Source: an uncultured Marmoricola sp. (lineage in GTDB: Bacteria > Actinomycetota > Actinomycetes > Propionibacteriales > Nocardioidaceae). From it: a DNA stretch of 5,985 nt. The notes below the pieces were generated by a model. It searched no databases and was not told where the DNA came from. It saw only the letters and a program-made list of their open reading frames with translations. The translations under genes and the position numbers were made by a program. How positions within the stretch are numbered: the first letter of the stretch is position 1; every line of letters starts with the position of its first letter. The stretch is taken from positions 1 through 5,985 of the forward strand of contig NZ_CALTZE010000174.1 in the NCBI RefSeq assembly GCF_943913695.1, given 5' to 3'. Shown piece after piece: positions 1 to 3,652 of the stretch.

Positions 1-152
1 CCTCAGGGAGCGGCGGGATCGGAGCTCCCACCTCAGGGAGCGGCGAGGACGGCGCCTGCAACTCAGGGAGCGGCCGGGTCGGCGGTCCCACCTCAGGGAG
101 CGGCGAGGGTCGGGGCTCGCACCTCAGGGAGCGGCGCAGGTCAGTGGTCACA
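1..152. repeat. Tandem array of five ~30-bp units with a conserved CTCAGGGAGCGGC core
   Basis: Five head-to-tail units occupy 1-30, 31-60, 61-90, 91-121 and 122-152 (lengths 30, 30, 30, 31, 31). Each begins with (C/A)CTCAGGGAGCGGC followed by G or C. The 13-base core is identical in all five units. The second half of each unit varies but keeps a loose GGtCGGnG pattern and always ends in CA. The array lies in the gene-free stretch downstream of mrpG, and its first copy starts at base 1, so it may be cut by the window edge. The pattern is too short and its period too small for CRISPR. Function is unknown; a 3'-end mRNA structure, a protein-binding array or a genome-wide dispersed intergenic repeat family are all possible. 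Confidence 0.9.
6..29. repeat. Inverted repeat inside the first tandem unit (GGGAGC / GCTCCC)
   Basis: GGGAGC at 6-11 is perfectly complementary to GCTCCC at 24-29, with a 12-base spacer, so this unit can form a 6-bp GC-rich hairpin in either strand. Unit 3 keeps part of it (GGGA at 66-69 with TCCC at 86-89) and unit 4 keeps GAGC with GCTC. Units 2 and 5 do not preserve it well. In the mrp transcript the hairpin would lie in the 3' region. No run of T follows on the minus strand, so it is not a standard intrinsic terminator. Confidence 0.55.
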
Positions 153-177
153 CCGCGGGTGGGAGACCGCCTGCGCG

Positions 178-191
178 GCTCAGGGGGCGCC
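178..191. repeat. Degenerate copy of the array core overlapping the mrpG stop codon
   Basis: CTCAGGGGGCGCC at 179-191 matches the core CTCAGGGAGCGGC at 11 of 13 positions. It contains the mrpG stop codon (TGA on the minus strand, 182-180). It lies about 56 bases from the last perfect core, close to two unit lengths. In GC-rich DNA such a match could be chance, so descent from the same repeat is only a suggestion. Confidence 0.3.
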
Positions 192-548
192 GCGCTCGTC
201 GTCGCCGGGGTCGACTGCGTCGGTGAGCTCGTCGACCAGGAGCAGGTCGCGGTCGACCTGGCCGGCGCGGTAGGAGGCCCGGCCGACCATGTGCCCGGCC
301 ACTGGGGCGGTCACCATCTGTGCGACCACCACGAGCGCCAGCAGCGCGGCCACCCGGGCGTCGCGCAGCTCCAGCGCCAGCCCGGTGGAGATCAGGATCA
401 GGCCCAGGACCTGCGGCTTGGTGGCGGCGTGCATCCGGGTCAGCAGGTCGGGGAAACGCAGCACGCCGATCGCGGCGACCAGGCTCAGCGAGGCTCCACC
501 GAGCAGCAGCAGCGCTCCCACGAGGTCCCAGAAGTCGTCGAGGCTCAT
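180..548 (-). CDS. mrpG: Na+/H+ antiporter subunit MrpG (MnhG/PhaG family)
   Basis: This 122-residue protein is the last gene of the operon and a small integral membrane subunit of the Mrp antiporter complex. Three hydrophobic segments are visible at about residues 8-29, 45-62 and 65-87. Between the first two is the family signature: GVLRFPDLLTRMHAATKPQ (about residues 28-46), with R31, P33, D34, H40 and K44. The C-terminal ~35 residues are hydrophilic and rich in Asp. Length is typical for MrpG (about 110-125 residues). The ATG at 548-546 overlaps the mrpF stop codon as ATGA and is preceded by a strong AGGAGG, so the start is secure. Its exact mechanistic role is not defined in the family, although every Mrp subunit is generally needed for antiport. 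Confidence 0.95.
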   Translation of the reverse strand: MSLDDFWDLVGALLLLGGASLSLVAAIGVLRFPDLLTRMHAATKPQVLGLILISTGLALELRDARVAALLALVVVAQMVTAPVAGHMVGRASYRAGQVDRDLLLVDELTDAVDPGDDERGAP

Positions 549-940
549 CCGAGTGCCTCCTGTCCCGCGCGTCCCGGCCCGTCGCCGTCGGGCCCGTCGT
601 CCGGCCCGCCATCGCCGTCGCCGTCCCCCTCGGGGTCGCCCGTCTGCTCGGCGGTGTCGTCGGCCTCGACGTCGTCGCTGCCGGGGCTGAAGCGGGCGAT
701 GCTCACCGAGCCCACGAAGCCGAGGAGGGTCGCCACGAGCACGAGCGGGAGGTTCTCGGCGTCGCGGCGCAGCGCGGCGTCGAGGGCGATCGCGGTGATG
801 CTGATCGTCACCAGCACGTCGAAGGAGATGGCCCGGTCGAGCATGGTGGGGCCGCGGGTGATCCGGGCCGTGACCATCAGGGCCGAGAGGGCGATCACGG
901 CGGCGCTGGTGAGCAGCAGCGCGGAGACCAGGGTGCTCAC
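545..940 (-). CDS. mrpF: Na+/H+ antiporter subunit MrpF (MnhF/PhaF family) with long acidic tail
   Basis: A 131-residue membrane subunit of the Mrp complex. Three hydrophobic segments at about residues 4-24, 38-55 and 63-82 form the usual MrpF core. The family signature RGPTMLDRAISFD spans residues 29-41, with D35, R36 and D41. The core ends near residue 84, matching typical MrpF length (about 85-95). The remaining ~47 residues are an unusual hydrophilic extension dominated by Asp, Gly, Pro and Glu, with no predicted membrane segment. The start is GTG at 940-938, overlapping the mrpE stop as GTGA, with a GGGGAGG four bases upstream; the stop overlaps mrpG. Identity as MrpF is firm. Whether the tail has a function cannot be told from sequence. 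Confidence 0.94.
   Translation of the reverse strand: MSTLVSALLLTSAAVIALSALMVTARITRGPTMLDRAISFDVLVTISITAIALDAALRRDAENLPLVLVATLLGFVGSVSIARFSPGSDDVEADDTAEQTGDPEGDGDGDGGPDDGPDGDGPGRAGQEALG
556..561 (-). promoter_or_regulatory. Ribosome binding site of mrpG (AGGAGG)
   Basis: A full AGGAGG lies on the minus strand seven bases before the mrpG ATG, inside the 3' end of mrpF. It fixes the mrpG start and allows fresh initiation as well as coupling through the ATGA overlap. Confidence 0.8.
581..632. repeat. Low-complexity GTC/GCC-rich stretch coding for the Asp/Gly tail of MrpF
   Basis: The plus strand here is built almost only from GTC, GCC, CCG and related triplets. Read on the minus strand it gives repeated Asp-Gly and Asp-Gly-Pro steps at about MrpF residues 104-120. 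Such triplet runs tend to expand and contract by replication slippage, so tail length may vary between strains. Confidence 0.6.
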
Positions 941-1521
941 GAGGCCTCCCCGGCATGGGCGGGGGTGGGCTCGGGGAGCAGCTCGGCACCGAAGGCCTGC
1001 ACCACGCGCCGCTCCTGGGCCCAGACCCGCTCACGGGCCTGTTCGACGTCCGCGTCGGAGCGCACGTCGATGACGTGCAGGAAGAGCGTGTGGGTCGCCC
1101 GGTGTGCCTCGACCACGACGCTGCCCGGCACCAGGGAGAGCAGCTCGGCCACGACCACCTGCACGAAGTCGGACTCCGAGCGCAGCGGCACCCGGATGAT
1201 CGCGTTGCGCAGCGGTCGCGGGGGGAACAGCGTGATCCACGCGACCTGGAGGCTGGCGACGACCACGTCGGCGAGGAACCTCGCCAGCAGCACGACGACG
1301 GCCACAGGTCGCACCGTCACCCGCATCCGCAGCGGCGGCAGCGGGAAGACGAAGCAGACCAGCGTGGCCACGACGATGCCGCCGGCCAGCGACATGGCGC
1401 TGTAGGTGCCCCACAGGACCCACCAGAAGAGCGTCAGCCAGGCCACCATCGGCCACTGCAGCGCGCGGTAGCGCGCGGGTCGCACGCGACCGCGACGAGT
1501 GGTGCGGGTGTAGGGGCTCAC
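937..1521 (-). CDS. mrpE: Na+/H+ antiporter subunit MrpE (MnhE/PhaE family)
   Basis: A 194-residue membrane subunit of the Mrp antiporter. An Arg-rich N-terminal segment (residues 5-19) precedes two adjacent hydrophobic segments (about 25-40 and 43-61). A further hydrophobic stretch follows at about 70-100, then a soluble alpha/beta C-terminal part. Family features include VAELLSLVPGSVVVE (residues 124-138), the counterpart of the LTPGT motif, followed by the LFLHVIDV strand (146-153). Typical MrpE is about 160 residues; the excess is in the N-terminal lead and the charged C-terminal region after residue 155. The GTG start at 1521-1519 overlaps the mrpD stop as GTGA and has AGGGAG seven bases upstream. 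An internal ATG at residue 25 is an alternative start but would remove the positive lead next to the first membrane segment. The stop overlaps the mrpF start. Confidence 0.93.
   Translation of the reverse strand: MSPYTRTTRRGRVRPARYRALQWPMVAWLTLFWWVLWGTYSAMSLAGGIVVATLVCFVFPLPPLRMRVTVRPVAVVVLLARFLADVVVASLQVAWITLFPPRPLRNAIIRVPLRSESDFVQVVVAELLSLVPGSVVVEAHRATHTLFLHVIDVRSDADVEQARERVWAQERRVVQAFGAELLPEPTPAHAGEAS
945..951 (-). promoter_or_regulatory. Ribosome binding site of mrpF (GGGGAGG)
   Basis: GGGGAGG on the minus strand ends four bases before the GTG start of mrpF. The spacing is a little short compared with the seven bases seen at the other four junctions. It supports the GTG at 940 rather than an internal ATG. 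Confidence 0.65.
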
Positions 1522-3218
1522 TCCGCGGCTCCCTGCTCCACCGCGGTGAGGTAGGGCGTCCGGCTCAGCAGGTCGGCGGCCGCCCGGTCGGTGTAGCCGA
1601 AGAGCGGGCCGGCCAGCACGGTGAGGGCGAGGCTGACGGTGATCAGCCCGGCCGTCGGCCAGGTCATCAGCCACGGCAGCCGCTGCGGGAGGGTGCCCGC
1701 CTCGAGCAGCTGCTGCAGGTCGCGCTCGGAGGACTCCGAGTCGTGCACGTCGCGCGCCGCGGAGACGTCCTCGCGCCCGAACGCGACCGCACCCACGTGC
1801 ACGTGGCCGCGGTGCTCGACCATCGCCGGGGCCGACTGGCCGTCGTCGCTGGTGCCGTCGGGGTCGGAGAGCAGTCGGCCCATCTCGTGGGCCTGCTCCG
1901 GTGAGCGCCAGAAGGCCAGCGCCCAGGTCTTGGCCACGGCGTACAGCGTGAGCAGGCTGGTCAGGGTGCCGCCGGCGACGAGCACCAGCGCCAGCCAGGA
2001 GCCGTCGTCGAGGCCCGCCTGGAGCAGCCCGACCTTGCCGAGGAAGCCCGACATCGGGGGGATGCCGGCGAGGTTCATCGCGGGCACGAAGAAGAGCACC
2101 CCGAGCAGTGGGAAGAGGCGCGCCAGCCCACCCAGTCGCAGCAGGGCCGTGCTGCCGGCGCGGCGCTCGATCAGGCCGACGACCAGGAAGAGCGCGGTCT
2201 GGATGGTGATGTGGTGCGCGACGTAGAACACGGCGCCGGACATGCCGGCCTCGGTGGCCAGCCCGATGCCGAGGATCATGTAGCCGATGTGGCTGACCAG
2301 CGTGAAGGACAGCATGCGCTTGATGTCGGACTGCGCGATCGCGCCGAGGATGCCGATGAGCATCGTCGCCAGCGCCGCCCACAGCAGCAGCGCCGAGAGC
2401 GGGCTGTCGGGGAAGAGCAGCGTCTGGGTGCGGATGATCGCGTAGACGCCGACCTTGGTCAGCAACCCCGCGAAGACGGCCGTCACGGGTGCGGGCGCGG
2501 TCGGGTAGCTGTCGGGGAGCCACAGCGAGAGCGGGAAGACCGCCGCCTTGATCGCGAAGGTCGTCAGCAGCAGCAGCTGGATCATCAGGCTGGTGGCGTG
2601 CGGCAGCTCGTCGAGGCGTACGGCGACCTGCGCCATGTTGAGCGTGCCGACGGCGGCGTAGGTGGTCGCGATCGCGACGAGGAAGAGCATCGAGGAGAGC
2701 ACGTTGACGACGACGTAGATCGTGCCGGCGCGGATCCGCGCGCTGGTGCCGCCGAGCGTCAGCAGCACGTAGCTGGCGAAGAGCAGCATCTCGAAGCTGA
2801 CGAAGAGGTTGAACAGGTCGCCGGCCAGGAAGGCGTTGGCGACGCCGGCGACCAGGGTCAGGAAGGTCGGGTGGTAGATCGAGACCGGTGTCTCGGCCTC
2901 GTCGCCGGTCATGCCCTGGCCCAGGGAGTAGAGCAGCACCGCGAGCGTGACCACCGAGGAGACCAGCAGCATCAGCGCTGCCAGCCGGTCGGCGACCAGG
3001 GCGATGCCGAGGTCGACCCAGCCGCCGAGCCAGAGCACCTGGGGGCCCTGCTGGTCGGCGGCCCAGAGCAGCACGGCGGCCACCACGACGACGGCGCTGA
3101 GCACCACGACGCTGACCGCGCGCTGGGCGCGCGGCCAGCGCGACATCATCAGGGCGGCGCCCGTGCCGAGCAGCGGGAGCACGACGGGCAGCGGCACCAG
3201 GGCGGCGTACTCGTTCAC
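1518..3218 (-). CDS. mrpD: Na+/H+ antiporter subunit MrpD (NuoL/M/N-like proton channel subunit)
   Basis: A 566-residue polytopic membrane protein of the proton-conducting complex I/antiporter superfamily (Proton_antipo_M), with about 13-14 hydrophobic segments. Visible key residues are E143 in NLFVSFEMLLFASY, the conserved TM5 glutamate; K224 in TTFAIKAAVFPLSLWLPDSY, the TM7 lysine; K255 in AGLLTKVGVYAIIR; and K395 in GIPPMSGFLGKVGL. These match the charged residues thought to carry protons in MrpD and NuoL/M/N. At TM10 the sequence is HHITIQTALFL, with Gln340 where many relatives have Lys. Typical MrpD is about 490-510 residues; the excess is a hydrophilic insertion at about residues 438-515 before the last membrane segment. 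The GTG start at 3218-3216 overlaps the mrpC stop as GTGA and has GAGGAGG seven bases upstream; the stop overlaps mrpE. Gene order and neighbours separate it from NuoN or hydrogenase subunits. Confidence 0.96.
   Translation of the reverse strand: MNEYAALVPLPVVLPLLGTGAALMMSRWPRAQRAVSVVVLSAVVVVAAVLLWAADQQGPQVLWLGGWVDLGIALVADRLAALMLLVSSVVTLAVLLYSLGQGMTGDEAETPVSIYHPTFLTLVAGVANAFLAGDLFNLFVSFEMLLFASYVLLTLGGTSARIRAGTIYVVVNVLSSMLFLVAIATTYAAVGTLNMAQVAVRLDELPHATSLMIQLLLLTTFAIKAAVFPLSLWLPDSYPTAPAPVTAVFAGLLTKVGVYAIIRTQTLLFPDSPLSALLLWAALATMLIGILGAIAQSDIKRMLSFTLVSHIGYMILGIGLATEAGMSGAVFYVAHHITIQTALFLVVGLIERRAGSTALLRLGGLARLFPLLGVLFFVPAMNLAGIPPMSGFLGKVGLLQAGLDDGSWLALVLVAGGTLTSLLTLYAVAKTWALAFWRSPEQAHEMGRLLSDPDGTSDDGQSAPAMVEHRGHVHVGAVAFGREDVSAARDVHDSESSERDLQQLLEAGTLPQRLPWLMTWPTAGLITVSLALTVLAGPLFGYTDRAAADLLSRTPYLTAVEQGAAE
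1529..1534 (-). promoter_or_regulatory. Ribosome binding site of mrpE (AGGGAG)
   Basis: AGGGAG on the minus strand lies seven bases before the GTG start of mrpE, inside the last codons of mrpD. It favours the overlapping GTG over the internal ATG at residue 25. Confidence 0.65.
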
Positions 3219-3652
3219 TGGCCGTCCTCCTCGGTCGCGTCGCCGTCGTCGTCGCCGCTGGTGGTCAGCGAGTGGCTCTCGGAGGTGGCGTCGGTGATGG
3301 CCAGCTGGCGGATGTTGGCGTCCTCGATGTCGTCCTGCACGTCGTCGTGGGCGTTGAGCTGCCAGCTGCGGTGGGCCATCGCCAGCACGAAGGCGACCGT
3401 GCCGAGGGTGATCACGATCGCGGTCAGGATCAGCGCCTGCGGCAGCGGGTCGGCCATGTCGGCCGGGTCGGAGGAGCCGTAGAACGCCGAGCTGCCCGAG
3501 GGACCGCTGGCGACGATCAGGGCGAGGTTGATGCCGTTGCTCAGCAGCATCAGCCCGACCAGCACGCGGGTCAGGCTGCGCTCGAGCATCAGGTAGACCC
3601 CGCTGCCGGCCAGCACCGCGCAGGTCACCACGAGGGTGAGGTTGACCTCCAT
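3215..3652 (-). CDS. mrpC: Na+/H+ antiporter subunit MrpC (NuoK-like) with acidic C-terminal tail
   Basis: A 145-residue small membrane subunit homologous to NuoK of complex I. Three hydrophobic segments lie at about residues 5-22, 29-49 and 72-93. Signatures are GLMLLSNGINLALI (33-46) and DPLPQALILTAIVI (68-81), the latter nearly the family consensus. The membrane core ends near residue 95, close to the usual MrpC length of about 110-115. A further ~48 residues form a hydrophilic tail rich in Asp, Glu, Ser and Thr, ending in an Asp/Glu cluster. The ATG at 3652-3650 shares one base with the mrpA stop (TGATG) and follows AGGTGA by seven bases; the stop overlaps mrpD as GTGA. MrpC is expected to sit between the MrpA and MrpD modules. 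Confidence 0.95.
   Translation of the reverse strand: MEVNLTLVVTCAVLAGSGVYLMLERSLTRVLVGLMLLSNGINLALIVASGPSGSSAFYGSSDPADMADPLPQALILTAIVITLGTVAFVLAMAHRSWQLNAHDDVQDDIEDANIRQLAITDATSESHSLTTSGDDDGDATEEDGQ
3226..3232 (-). promoter_or_regulatory. Ribosome binding site of mrpD (GAGGAGG)
   Basis: A strong GAGGAGG on the minus strand ends seven bases before the GTG start of mrpD, within the acidic 3' end of mrpC (Glu-Glu-Asp codons). It fixes the GTG start. Confidence 0.8.

Noticed and set aside
1..152. CRISPR array
   Set aside because: The conserved core is only 13-14 bases and the whole period is 30-31, leaving variable parts of about 16 bases that themselves resemble each other. CRISPR repeats are longer with unrelated spacers of about 30 or more bases, and no cas gene is present.
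137..180. Intrinsic terminator directly after mrpG
   Set aside because: Only short GC stems (such as GCGG/CCGC) can be drawn and no T run follows on the minus strand, so the evidence is not better than chance in this base composition.
320..1405. Plus-strand open frame of 361 codons opposite mrpE, mrpF and mrpG
   Set aside because: Its product is an Arg/Gly/Ala/Ser-rich sequence without recognisable domains, and it crosses three well-supported antisense genes. Long stop-free antisense frames are expected in DNA this GC-rich.
937..2523. Minus-strand 528-codon frame that appears to extend MrpE at its N-terminus
   Set aside because: The first ~334 residues are an off-frame reading of mrpD. The GTG with its AGGGAG ribosome binding site at the mrpD stop is the proper start.
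2211..3482. Plus-strand open frame of 423 codons opposite mrpD and mrpC
   Set aside because: The product is dominated by Gln, Arg, Asp, Gly and His from reverse-reading hydrophobic codons, with no family resemblance. It is a shadow of mrpD.
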